Positions 17,912 through 26,191 of a stretch of DNA of 64,000 nucleotides are shown one piece after another (position 1 is the first letter of the stretch; every line of letters begins with the position of its first letter). Below the pieces are notes generated by a model. It saw only the letters and a list, made by a program, of their open reading frames with translations. It did not search any database and was not told the DNA's origin. The position numbers and the translations under genes were made by a program. The stretch comes from Bacteroidetes bacterium GWB2_32_14 (lineage in GTDB: Bacteria > Bacteroidota > Bacteroidia > Bacteroidales > UBA12077): NCBI GenBank assembly GCA_001768235.1, contig MENK01000001.1:146267-210266 (forward strand), written 5' to 3'.

Positions 17912-19693
17912 TTGAAACATTCATTTTACATAGTATTTCTTCTTGTCTTTTTTTTGTGCAATCAGTTGATTTTTGCTCAGGAAAAGCAATTCGTATTAGA
18001 TATTACTACCGTTACTCAATCTAATACAGAATCTGAAACTTTAATAAAAAAGTATTCTGCTTTTCAGGGTGACAGTACCCAGGTTTTAAATCGGTTAACT
18101 GAATTGATTTCTGATTTTCAAAATAACGGGTATATTTCTGCAAGTATCGATTCTGTCCTTTTTGATTCAACGTTTGTAAATGTTCAGGTATTTACAGGTA
18201 AACACTATTCATGGGGTAAATTAAATATCGCGGGAATAGAACCTGATTTGGTTCACAGTTTAAAAATTAATCCCGGTAATTTTCAGAACCAGCCAATCCG
18301 TTTAAACGAGGTAAACCAGATGAAAGAGAAAATTATTTCTTATTACGAGAACAAAGGTTTCCCTTTTATAAAGGTGTTAATAAATTCAACGCTGGTTAAC
18401 GATAGTACGTTTGCGGCTAAACTGGATATTGACAAGGGGAAACATTATTTAATTGATACCATTTTAATAAAAGGTGATACCAAGTTTTCAAGAAATTATT
18501 TATATCATTCATTAGATATAAAACCCGGCGATGAATTTTCGCAGAAGAAAATATCGACGATTGAAACAAAATTCAAAGATATTTCATTTATAAGCCAGGT
18601 AAAACCTGCCGAACTAGAATTCAGAGATTCAGGAGTGGATTTATATTTTTATTTAAAGAATAAAAAAGCAAACCAGTTTAACGGAATTATAGGGTTTTTG
18701 CCAAACTCAGGAGGTTCCACGAATAATAGCTCTGGTAAACTATTAATTACAGGCGAGTTGAACCTGTATTTAATCAATTCGTTCAGAAAAGGAGAGGAGT
18801 TTGCAATAAATTGGGAAAAAACAGAAACATCAACCCAGAAATTAAGTGTCGGGTTTAAATACCCTTACTTGTTTAAACTACCTGTTGGTATTGATACAGA
18901 TTTTGAGTTGTATAAGAAAGACTCCACCTTTCTTTCGTTAAACTGGAATACAGGAATTCTTTTTATTCTATCACCAAATAACTACGCGAAAGTGTATTAT
19001 AAATACAAAAGCTCGACATTGCTTGGCGATAAATTGCAACAAGTATCAACCAATATGGCCGATGTTGAATCGAATACGTATGGTGTTTCTTTGTTCTACA
19101 GGCAACTCGATAATAAATTGAATCCTCGTCGCGGGGTTGATTTTACTATTTTTGGCGGTATTGGAACAAAATTAATTCAGAATTATAATTCTATGCCTGA
19201 TTCAGTAAATTTTTCCATTGACAATAATTTACTTGAGTCTGAAGCAGGATTAAATGTTGATATTTATTTTCCAATCTATAAAAATTTTGTTTTTCACTTT
19301 GGAAATGTAAGCCGATACCTTAATCAATATGCCGATAGCGATAAGGAAGCCTTTGTTTTTGAAAATGAAATGTATCGTTTTGGCGGGGCTAAAACACTTC
19401 GCGGATTCGATGAAAATGCTTTTGTTGCTTCAATCTATTCTGTTCAGAATGTGGAAATACGATACTTATTTGAAGAGAATTCAGCTTTTTATTTATTTTG
19501 GAATGGAGCTTATTATTACAAAAAATTAATTGAGAAAACCATTGAAGATTTTCCCCAGGGGTTTGGAGCAGGAATAAATTTTGAAACCAAGGCAGGTATT
19601 TTTTCTTTAAGTTATGCTTTAGGCCAACAGTTCGATAATCCTGTTGAAATAAAGGCCGCTAAAATCCACTTTGGATATATTAGTAGGTTTTAA
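17912..19693 (+). CDS. Omp85/BamA-family outer-membrane protein
   Basis: About 593 residues: an N-terminal signal peptide (KHSFYIVFLLVFFLCNQLIFAQ), POTRA-like repeats to about residue 265, then a beta-barrel of about 320 residues ending in a phenylalanine (IHFGYISRF), the usual BAM recognition tail. The barrel contains the conserved motif RFGGAKTLRGFDENAF, equivalent to VRGF/Y of Omp85 proteins. Few POTRA domains and the modest length argue against the main BamA. The frame is open back to a TTG at 17828, but no ATG exists before the signal peptide; the TTG at 17912 directly precedes it and follows a promoter box. Role: outer-membrane assembly or secretion, client unknown. Confidence 0.8.
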   Translation: MKHSFYIVFLLVFFLCNQLIFAQEKQFVLDITTVTQSNTESETLIKKYSAFQGDSTQVLNRLTELISDFQNNGYISASIDSVLFDSTFVNVQVFTGKHYSWGKLNIAGIEPDLVHSLKINPGNFQNQPIRLNEVNQMKEKIISYYENKGFPFIKVLINSTLVNDSTFAAKLDIDKGKHYLIDTILIKGDTKFSRNYLYHSLDIKPGDEFSQKKISTIETKFKDISFISQVKPAELEFRDSGVDLYFYLKNKKANQFNGIIGFLPNSGGSTNNSSGKLLITGELNLYLINSFRKGEEFAINWEKTETSTQKLSVGFKYPYLFKLPVGIDTDFELYKKDSTFLSLNWNTGILFILSPNNYAKVYYKYKSSTLLGDKLQQVSTNMADVESNTYGVSLFYRQLDNKLNPRRGVDFTIFGGIGTKLIQNYNSMPDSVNFSIDNNLLESEAGLNVDIYFPIYKNFVFHFGNVSRYLNQYADSDKEAFVFENEMYRFGGAKTLRGFDENAFVASIYSVQNVEIRYLFEENSAFYLFWNGAYYYKKLIEKTIEDFPQGFGAGINFETKAGIFSLSYALGQQFDNPVEIKAAKIHFGYISRF

Positions 19694-19779
19694 AAAAATG
19701 TAGTTGACAGATTTTATTTTAAAAAATGGAAAAAGTTTTTTAAATTAATAAATAAATAGATTAACCACTTATACCGCTT

Positions 19780-20652
19780 GTTAGCGTTTCGGTTTTATAA
19801 TTTATCTGTCAATTCTTGAAACATTTGTTTTGCTTTGTTCTTTTTAATTTCGGGAGATTCTTTTTGTAGATATTCAAGTCCTACGAATGAATTACCTTGT
19901 TTTCTATTTTGTCTTGGTTCAATACTTTCTATAAGAATCGCCTCCAAAATATCACCTAAATTTTGAATTGTAAATTCTTTAAACTTAACATTTAAATTAA
20001 GTTTTGCGTCTTCGGTTACTGGATAAAAGCCAAACCAACTAAATCTATCCCAACGTCCAGCAAGTCTGTCTGTTGTATGGTCTTTTAGTCTTTTCCCAAG
20101 TGGTTGTTCAATTGCTTGTCCAACATAAATTGTTTCTCTACTGTCGTGCAATAAATAAATACCGATTTGGTCTTTAAAGTTTACTTCTGTTGCTCCGATT
20201 TGTTGAATACCAAGCAAGTCAGGTCTTGATGATTTCCAATCAACAAGATTTCTGTTCCAATAAATTCCGAAAGCATTGATGATTTTGTGATTGTCTTTCG
20301 TTACAATTTTGTCATCTACAATTTCGGGTTCGCTATCATCATTTGCATTCTCGTCTGTTTGAATCAAAAACTTGCGTAAAATGTAATAGCCTTTGTCTGT
20401 TTTTGCAAAAATTGAATTTTCTTTCTTTGTGTTAATATCGGTTGTCAAGTTTGCACTTACAGTGTCCTGCGGAGTTGCTCCTAATGATTTTCTGTAACCT
20501 CTTTCGGCAATTAGTTCGGCAATTTCAGTATAATGAAGTTGCTTTTTCTCTTCGTTTAATACTTTTTCAATTGCTTCTTTCCATTTTAATTCTGCCATAT
20601 TTTCTATATGTTATTTTTATTCGTAATGTGTCTTTTTAAACTGAACGCTAAC
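19780..20652. mobile_element. possible single-gene cassette bounded by inverted repeats
   Basis: The left edge reads GTTAGCGTTTCGGTTT (19780-19795) and abuts the stop codon of the nuclease gene. The right edge, AAACTGAACGCTAAC (20638-20652), is its inverted copy with one gap and one mismatch. The two copies enclose exactly one gene, a HARE-HTH/GIY-YIG protein. No transposase or integrase is inside. Movement of this unit is inferred, not shown. Confidence 0.45.
19795..20598 (-). CDS. HARE-HTH domain plus GIY-YIG nuclease
   Basis: This 267-residue protein has two readable domains. Residues 4-75 match the HARE-HTH winged helix (WKEAIEKVLNEEKKQLHYTEI at the start; ATPQDTVSANLTTDI in the middle; DKGYYILR at the end), a domain found in restriction enzymes and chromatin proteins. 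Residues about 142-240 match a GIY-YIG endonuclease: IGIYLLH, IYVGQA, catalytic Arg in LGKRLKDH, and the metal-binding Glu in DILEAILIESIEP. No methylase or other restriction partner is adjacent. Likely a DNA-targeting nuclease, perhaps of a defence or mobile unit. Strong domain call, open function. Confidence 0.85.
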   Translation of the reverse strand: MAELKWKEAIEKVLNEEKKQLHYTEIAELIAERGYRKSLGATPQDTVSANLTTDINTKKENSIFAKTDKGYYILRKFLIQTDENANDDSEPEIVDDKIVTKDNHKIINAFGIYWNRNLVDWKSSRPDLLGIQQIGATEVNFKDQIGIYLLHDSRETIYVGQAIEQPLGKRLKDHTTDRLAGRWDRFSWFGFYPVTEDAKLNLNVKFKEFTIQNLGDILEAILIESIEPRQNRKQGNSFVGLEYLQKESPEIKKNKAKQMFQELTDKL

Positions 20653-20674
20653 TTATACTACTTATAACTCATAA

Positions 20675-21433
20675 CTATTCAGTAACTTTATACAACGAGT
20701 TTGCCTGTGCCGTGGCAGTTATAATCATATCGTTAATACAAACATGCTCGGGGCGTGTTAAAACATATAAAATTGCATCGGCAATATCTTCGCCGATTAA
20801 CGGATTAAATCCTTTATATACTTTTTCGGCCCGTTCTTTGTCGCCTTTAAATCTCACTAACGAAAATTCGGTTTCAACCATTCCCGGGTTTATAGCTGTT
20901 ACTTTAATCTTATGTTTCAGCATATCAATGCGCATTCCTTTTGTTATTGCATCTACAGCGTGTTTTGTGCCACAATAAACATTCCCGAATTCATACACTT
21001 CTTTTCCGGCTGTAGAACCAATATTTATGATATGTCCATGATTTTTTTCAACCATTATCGCGGAAACTTTTTTTGTCATGTACAATAATCCTTTTACATT
21101 GGTATCAATCATCCGCTCCCAATCGTCAACAGTTCCGTCGTGGAGATGCTCTAATCCAACTGCAAGCCCTGCATTGTTTACCAATACATCAATGTCTTTC
21201 CAGTCTTTAGGTAAAGCATCTATTGCCTTAAAAACCTGTTCTTTATCTCTTACATCGAAATGCAAAATATGAACTCTCCCGGATGGTTTTTCTTTAATCT
21301 CTTTTTTAAGTTCATCGAGCAGTTCAATTCTGCGGCCGGTAATAATTATATCAAAATTATTTTGTGCAAGCTTTAAAGCTGTTGCTCTTCCTATTCCTGA
21401 TGTTGCCCCGGTTATTAATGCTATTCGGTTCAT
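20675..21433 (-). CDS. short-chain dehydrogenase/reductase (YdfG-like)
   Basis: This 252-residue classical SDR has the cofactor motif GATSGIGRATA (residues 8-18), an Arg-rich segment after the second strand (TGRRIELL) favouring NADP, NNAG (about 87-90), and the catalytic YCGTK (Tyr and Lys near residues 154-158). The closest named relatives by general appearance are the NADP-dependent 3-hydroxy acid dehydrogenases such as YdfG. Lone gene. Substrate not determinable from sequence. Confidence 0.88.
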   Translation of the reverse strand: MNRIALITGATSGIGRATALKLAQNNFDIIITGRRIELLDELKKEIKEKPSGRVHILHFDVRDKEQVFKAIDALPKDWKDIDVLVNNAGLAVGLEHLHDGTVDDWERMIDTNVKGLLYMTKKVSAIMVEKNHGHIINIGSTAGKEVYEFGNVYCGTKHAVDAITKGMRIDMLKHKIKVTAINPGMVETEFSLVRFKGDKERAEKVYKGFNPLIGEDIADAILYVLTRPEHVCINDMIITATAQANSLYKVTE

Positions 21434-21635
21434 TTTTTTTATTTTAGATATTTCAAACTTTATTTGTTTTTAAGTGTTTTTCAAACCATAAAAATAATAA
21501 AATTAAGAAAACAAAATATTTATTATTTATCTGGATTCAATAAAAGGATTATTATTACTCATGTTCATGATATAATTTCATTGTTAAAAGAGTTAAAAAA
21601 AACAGAATAAATGCTGTTATGATTTTTTTGTTCTT

Positions 21636-21643
21636 TATATTTG
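21636..21643 (+). promoter_or_regulatory. -7 box of purL
   Basis: TATATTTG, an exact TAnnTTTG match about 40 bases before the purL start. No clear -33 TTTG at 20 nt. Confidence 0.45.
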
Positions 21644-21684
21644 TTGAGTCTTTAACCCCTAATAATTAATAAAAGTTTTTAGCA

Positions 21685-23907
21685 ATGGAAGTTACAGTAA
21701 AAACAGCTGAACAATTGGGATTATTGCCCGAAGAATTTAATAAAATTAAAGAAATTTTGGGTCGTACGCCAAACTTTACAGAACTAAGTGTTTACTCTGT
21801 AATGTGGTCGGAACATGCATCGTATAAAAACTCGATAAAATGGTTAAAGACTTTACCTCGCCAGGGAAAACAATTATTGGCTGAACCGGGAAAAGAAAAT
21901 GCAGGTTTGGTTGATATAGGCGATGGATTAGCGTGTGCATTTAAAATAGAATCGCACAATCACCCATCTGCAGTTGAACCATACCAGGGAGCTGCAACCG
22001 GGGTAGGAGGTATAAATCGTGATATTTTTACAATGGGTGCCCGGCCTGTAGCTCAGCTTAACTCGTTGCGCTTTGGCGATTTAAATTTACAACGTACAAA
22101 ATGGCATTTGAAAGGAGTTGTTAAAGGTATTGGCGATTATGGAAATGCATTTGGAATACCTGTTCTGGGTGGCGAAGTATATTTTGATAAATGTTACAAT
22201 ACAAATCCATTGGTAAATGCAATGTCTGTTGGAATCATGAAAAAAGATGAAATGATTTCGGCAATAGCTAAAGGTGTTGGAAACCCTGTTTATATTGTTG
22301 GTTCATCTACCGGGAAAGATGGTATTCATGGCGCAACGTTTGCATCGGCCGATTTAAACGAGAATTCTGCCGATGATTTGCCATCGGTTCAGGTTGGGGA
22401 CCCGTTTATGGAGAAATTATTGCTCGAAGCTACTTTAGAATTAAATAAAACAGGTGCTGTTGTTGGTATGCAGGATATGGGTGCCGCGGGTATTATTTGC
22501 TCAACGTCCGAAATGTCGGAAAAAGGAAACCATGGAATGAAGGTTTATCTCGATAAAGTACCATTACGCCAACAGGAAATGCATCCCTGGGAAATACTTT
22601 TATCCGAATCGCAGGAACGAATGCTGGTTGTTGTTCACAAAGGGAAAGAAAAAATTGTTGAACAGATATTCGATAAGTGGGATTTGCATTGTGCTATCAT
22701 AGGAGAAGTTATTAAGGAAGACAAGCTTTATTTTTACATGCACGATGAGTTGGTTGCCGAAGTACCTGCATCTACACTTGTTCTGGGTGGTGGCGCCCCG
22801 GTTTATGAGAGAGAATACAAAGAACCGGCTTATTTTAAAGAACTTCAGAAATTTAAAATTGATCAGGTTAAAGAACCCGCAAACTATAAAGAAACAGCCC
22901 TGAAATTACTTCAAAGTCCAAATATTGCTTCCAAAAAGTGGGTTGTTGAACAATACGATACCATGGTTGGTACAGGTAATATGAGTACCAATTTCCCATC
23001 AGATGCAGGCTTGTATAACATTAAAGGAACCGATAAAGCTATTGCAATGACTGTTGATTGCAATTCACGTTATGTAAAAGCCGATCCTGAAAAAGGTACA
23101 TCAATTGCTGTTTCAGAAGCAGCAAGAAATATTGTTTGCTCAGGTGGTGTTCCTTTGGCAATTACCAATTGCCTGAACTTTGGAAATCCTTATAGCCCCG
23201 AAGTATATTGGCAGTTTGTACACGCGATTAAAGGAATGAGTCATGCCTGTAAAAAATTCAATACCCCTGTTACTGGCGGAAACGTGAGTTTTTATAATCA
23301 AATGTCGATAGGTGGTAAAGTTGAGCCTGTTTACCCGACTCCTACAATTGGAATGATTGGTATTGTTGAAAATAAGAACGACCAGATGACCATTGCATTT
23401 AAAAATAAAGGAGATATGATTTATCTTATCGGTAAATCCCGCGACGATATTAATTCCTCGGAATATTTAAATTATATTCATAATATAGATCAATCTCCGG
23501 CTCCTTATTTTGATTTGGATGAGGAATTCGAAGTACAGGAAGCTATTAAGGGATTAATTAAAAAGAACCTGGTTCTTTCCGCCCACGATGTTTCAGATGG
23601 AGGATTATTTACAACTCTTGTAGAGTCGGCTATAATTCGTGGTTTTGGTTTCGATGTTACTACAGATGCAGAGGTAAGACAAGATGCATTCTTGTTTGGC
23701 GAAGCTCAAAGCCGTGTTGTTGTTACCGTTTCTCCTTCAAATGAAGATCATTTTATCGATTTCATGATTGAACAAAAAGTTCCGTTTTCTGCTTTAGGCC
23801 ATGTAACTAAAACAGAACTTAGAATAGATGATAATTCGTATGGATTTATTGCCGATATTAAAAAACTGTACGATAATGCACTTGAAAGTTATTTAAAACA
23901 AGATTAA
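21685..23907 (+). CDS. purL: phosphoribosylformylglycinamidine synthase subunit PurL (small form)
   Basis: This 740-residue protein is the ATP-dependent FGAM synthetase of purine synthesis. The active-site signatures are present: MWSEHASYKNS near residues 41-51, ESHNHPSAVEPYQGAATGVG (about 92-111), and the second AIRS-like half with CSGGVPLAITNCLNFGNP (about 485-502). It is the Bacillus-type small PurL, which needs separate PurS and PurQ; they are not adjacent. Many Bacteroides relatives use the long fused enzyme of about 1230 residues, so this form is mildly informative about the lineage. It is followed by menG after ten bases. Confidence 0.95.
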   Translation: MEVTVKTAEQLGLLPEEFNKIKEILGRTPNFTELSVYSVMWSEHASYKNSIKWLKTLPRQGKQLLAEPGKENAGLVDIGDGLACAFKIESHNHPSAVEPYQGAATGVGGINRDIFTMGARPVAQLNSLRFGDLNLQRTKWHLKGVVKGIGDYGNAFGIPVLGGEVYFDKCYNTNPLVNAMSVGIMKKDEMISAIAKGVGNPVYIVGSSTGKDGIHGATFASADLNENSADDLPSVQVGDPFMEKLLLEATLELNKTGAVVGMQDMGAAGIICSTSEMSEKGNHGMKVYLDKVPLRQQEMHPWEILLSESQERMLVVVHKGKEKIVEQIFDKWDLHCAIIGEVIKEDKLYFYMHDELVAEVPASTLVLGGGAPVYEREYKEPAYFKELQKFKIDQVKEPANYKETALKLLQSPNIASKKWVVEQYDTMVGTGNMSTNFPSDAGLYNIKGTDKAIAMTVDCNSRYVKADPEKGTSIAVSEAARNIVCSGGVPLAITNCLNFGNPYSPEVYWQFVHAIKGMSHACKKFNTPVTGGNVSFYNQMSIGGKVEPVYPTPTIGMIGIVENKNDQMTIAFKNKGDMIYLIGKSRDDINSSEYLNYIHNIDQSPAPYFDLDEEFEVQEAIKGLIKKNLVLSAHDVSDGGLFTTLVESAIIRGFGFDVTTDAEVRQDAFLFGEAQSRVVVTVSPSNEDHFIDFMIEQKVPFSALGHVTKTELRIDDNSYGFIADIKKLYDNALESYLKQD

Positions 23908-23917
23908 TAAAAAATCA

Positions 23918-24646
23918 GTGCTGATACCATATAAAAACCAAGCGAATGGGAAAAAAGAGCAGGTTGCTCAAATGTTCAATAATATAGCATACAGATATGA
24001 TTTTTTAAATCATTTCCTTTCACTGGGTATCGATACTATTTGGCGGCGAAAAGCTATTAATTGCCTGAAAGATATTAATCCAAGGCGCATTCTCGATGTT
24101 GCATCAGGTACTGCTGACCTGGCTATTGAAGCACTTCGATTAAATCCCGACGAGATTATCGGGATTGATATTTCTGAAGAAATGTTAAGTATTGGGCAAA
24201 AGAAAATTGAACGCAAAGGATTACAACGTAAAATAACTCTTCAAAAAGGGGATTCAGAAAATCTCCAGTTTAATGACGATTCTTTCGATGCAATTACAGT
24301 TGCTTTTGGGGTTCGCAATTTCGAGAACCTGGAAAAAGGATTGTCCGAAATATTCAGGATTCTTAAACCTAATGGACGGCTGGTAATTCTTGAGTTTTCG
24401 AAACCACGAAAATTCCCGGTAAAACAGATTTATAATTTTTATTTTAAACAAATATTACCGTTTGTCGGGAAATTAATTTCAAAAGATAAATCGGCATATT
24501 CTTATTTACCTGAATCTGTTGATCTGTTTCCTGAAAATCAAAAGTTTATTTCTATATTGGAAAAATGCGGATTTGTAAATTGTATAAACAGGCAATTGAC
24601 TTTTGGTGTTGCTTCAATTTATACTGGTGAAAAAAATAAAAGATAA
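23918..24646 (+). CDS. menG: demethylmenaquinone methyltransferase MenG/UbiE
   Basis: This 242-residue SAM methyltransferase performs the last step of menaquinone synthesis. Motif I is DVASGTADLAIEA (about 49-61), followed by the acidic IGIDIS strand end, and the family motif GVRNFENLEKGL lies near residue 131. The N-terminal MFNNIAYRYDFLNHFLSLGID segment is diagnostic of UbiE/MenG. The start is GTG at 23918; no in-frame ATG precedes MFNNI at a suitable position. The neighbour order menG-porT-trmH-type is seen in other Bacteroidota. Confidence 0.93.
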   Translation: MLIPYKNQANGKKEQVAQMFNNIAYRYDFLNHFLSLGIDTIWRRKAINCLKDINPRRILDVASGTADLAIEALRLNPDEIIGIDISEEMLSIGQKKIERKGLQRKITLQKGDSENLQFNDDSFDAITVAFGVRNFENLEKGLSEIFRILKPNGRLVILEFSKPRKFPVKQIYNFYFKQILPFVGKLISKDKSAYSYLPESVDLFPENQKFISILEKCGFVNCINRQLTFGVASIYTGEKNKR

Positions 24647-24665
24647 TCATTTTCAATAAGAATAC

Positions 24666-24673
24666 TATATTTG
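24666..24673 (+). promoter_or_regulatory. -7 box of porT
   Basis: TATATTTG, exact TAnnTTTG match, 36 bases before the GTG start; it suggests porT has its own promoter in addition to read-through from menG. Confidence 0.5.
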
Positions 24674-24709
24674 TAAATAGTACGTTTTTAAGAATCAAAC
24701 TATTAAAAA

Positions 24710-25417
24710 GTGAAAAGAACTCTGATATTTCTTATTTCTGCTTTATCCTTTCATTTGGCATTGGCTCAAAAAGAATTAATTGTAAATTACCAGGAAGTTG
24801 ATCATAAAGTAATCCATTTTGGATTTACAGTCGGGTTTAATACAATGGATTTCGAGTTAATTCCAACGATGGTTTCGTCCGGGGCAGATACACTTATTCC
24901 TGAAATCAATAACCTTTCGCCCGGCTTTCACGTGGCTGTGGTTTCGAGTTTACGGTTAGGCGATAATTTAGATTTTCGTTTCTTGCCGGGTATTTCTCTT
25001 GGCCAGCGTAATATCCTGTTTTATAATAAAAATAATAATACAATTGAAAGGGAAATGAATATTGAATCTACATTTATAGATTTACCTTTTTTAATTAAAT
25101 ATAAAGCCGACAGGATAAAGAATTACAGGCCCTATATAATTGGCGGAGTTAATATTCGGAACGATATGGCCCGAAATAAAGAATTTAACGAAGATGAGGG
25201 TATATATATTAAATTAAAGCCTTTTGATATTTACTACGAAATTGGTTTCGGGCTCGATTTTTATCTTGCTTATTTTAAACTTTCAACCGAAATAAAATAT
25301 TCAATTGGAACCAGGAATGTTGTTTCACCTGATGCTTCACAGGATTATCCTCAGTATGCAAATGCTGTTGATGAGTTAAATTCGCGTATGTTTATGTTTT
25401 CACTTCACTTTGAATAG
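24710..25417 (+). CDS. porT: PorT-like outer-membrane protein (type IX secretion)
   Basis: This 235-residue protein has a signal peptide (MKRTLIFLISALSFHLALAQ, GTG start) and a small beta-barrel pattern with VIHFGFTVGFNTMDFEL at the start of the mature part and MFMFSLHFE at the end. PorT/SprT is an essential type IX secretion protein of Bacteroidota. Size, fold and its place between menG and a TrmH-type methyltransferase, as I recall for porT/sprT in other genomes, support the call over a generic PorT-family barrel. The stop overlaps the converging methyltransferase gene by 13 bases. Confidence 0.75.
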   Translation: MKRTLIFLISALSFHLALAQKELIVNYQEVDHKVIHFGFTVGFNTMDFELIPTMVSSGADTLIPEINNLSPGFHVAVVSSLRLGDNLDFRFLPGISLGQRNILFYNKNNNTIEREMNIESTFIDLPFLIKYKADRIKNYRPYIIGGVNIRNDMARNKEFNEDEGIYIKLKPFDIYYEIGFGLDFYLAYFKLSTEIKYSIGTRNVVSPDASQDYPQYANAVDELNSRMFMFSLHFE

Positions 25418-26187
25418 AATGTTTTTCGCCTGAACTCGGAACAAACTATTCCTGCTGCAATAGAAATATTTAACGATTCCGATGTTGCTTTTCCATCCGA
25501 GAAATTAGGGATATATAGCTTTTTATTAACCAAAGGCTTTATATTGTCTGAAATACCATGCGATTCACTTCCCAGGATTATAAATCCTCTTTCAGTTAAA
25601 TTTTCGGTATAAATATTTTCTCCTTCGAGGAAAGTTCCATATACCGGGAATCCATTTTTTTTATTGTATGTATCGATTAATTCTTCAAAACCTGTATAAT
25701 GTACTTTTACTCTGCATATTGCTCCCATTGTCGATTGAACAACTTTTGGATTATATAAATCGACACTTTCAGGAGTACAGAAAATATTTTCAATACCAAA
25801 CCAATCAGCAATACGAATAATTGTTCCCAGGTTCCCGGGATCGCTTATATTGTCTAAGAGAATACTTAATTTAGAATCAATGTTTTCTTTTTTATAATCA
25901 TGTACTGGTTGTTCAGCTAATACAAATACTTTATTGGGTGTTGTTAATGAACTTATTGATTGCAACTCCTTTTCTGATATTTCGTCAATTTCAAATTTCT
26001 GCCCATGCAGTTTTTTCGAATGTTCGTCGAGCCAGATTTTAGTTGCAAAAAGTTGGGTAATTTGAATACTCGAATTCAGTAGTTCGTCAGCTAATTTTTC
26101 ACCTTCGGCAAAAAAAATCCGTTGAATTTCACGGTATTTCTTTTTTTTTAAGGAATTAATGAATTTAATTTTATTTTTGCTAATCAT
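25405..26187 (-). CDS. TrmH/SpoU-family RNA 2'-O-methyltransferase
   Basis: This 260-residue protein has the SPOUT signatures: LLDNISDPGNLGTIIRIADWFG (motif 1, near 105-126), FIILGSESHGI (motif 2, near 207-217) and LYIPNFSDGKATSESLNISIAAGI-like motif 3 near 225-248. Such enzymes methylate the 2'-OH of ribose in tRNA or 23S rRNA using SAM. The exact target cannot be read. The 3' end overlaps porT by 13 bases in convergent orientation, and the start lies four bases from the divergent tamL start. Confidence 0.92.
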   Translation of the reverse strand: MISKNKIKFINSLKKKKYREIQRIFFAEGEKLADELLNSSIQITQLFATKIWLDEHSKKLHGQKFEIDEISEKELQSISSLTTPNKVFVLAEQPVHDYKKENIDSKLSILLDNISDPGNLGTIIRIADWFGIENIFCTPESVDLYNPKVVQSTMGAICRVKVHYTGFEELIDTYNKKNGFPVYGTFLEGENIYTENLTERGFIILGSESHGISDNIKPLVNKKLYIPNFSDGKATSESLNISIAAGIVCSEFRRKTFYSK

Positions 26188-26191
26188 TGAA

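Noticed and set aside
19780-20652. Integron attC sites around the nuclease gene
   Set aside because: The repeats do not fit the GTTRRRY/RYYYAAC core rules, and there is a single cassette without an integron integrase.
21685-23907. PurL truncated relative to the 1230-residue form
   Set aside because: It has both halves of the small PurL with a natural end; it is the Bacillus-type subunit, not a broken long form.
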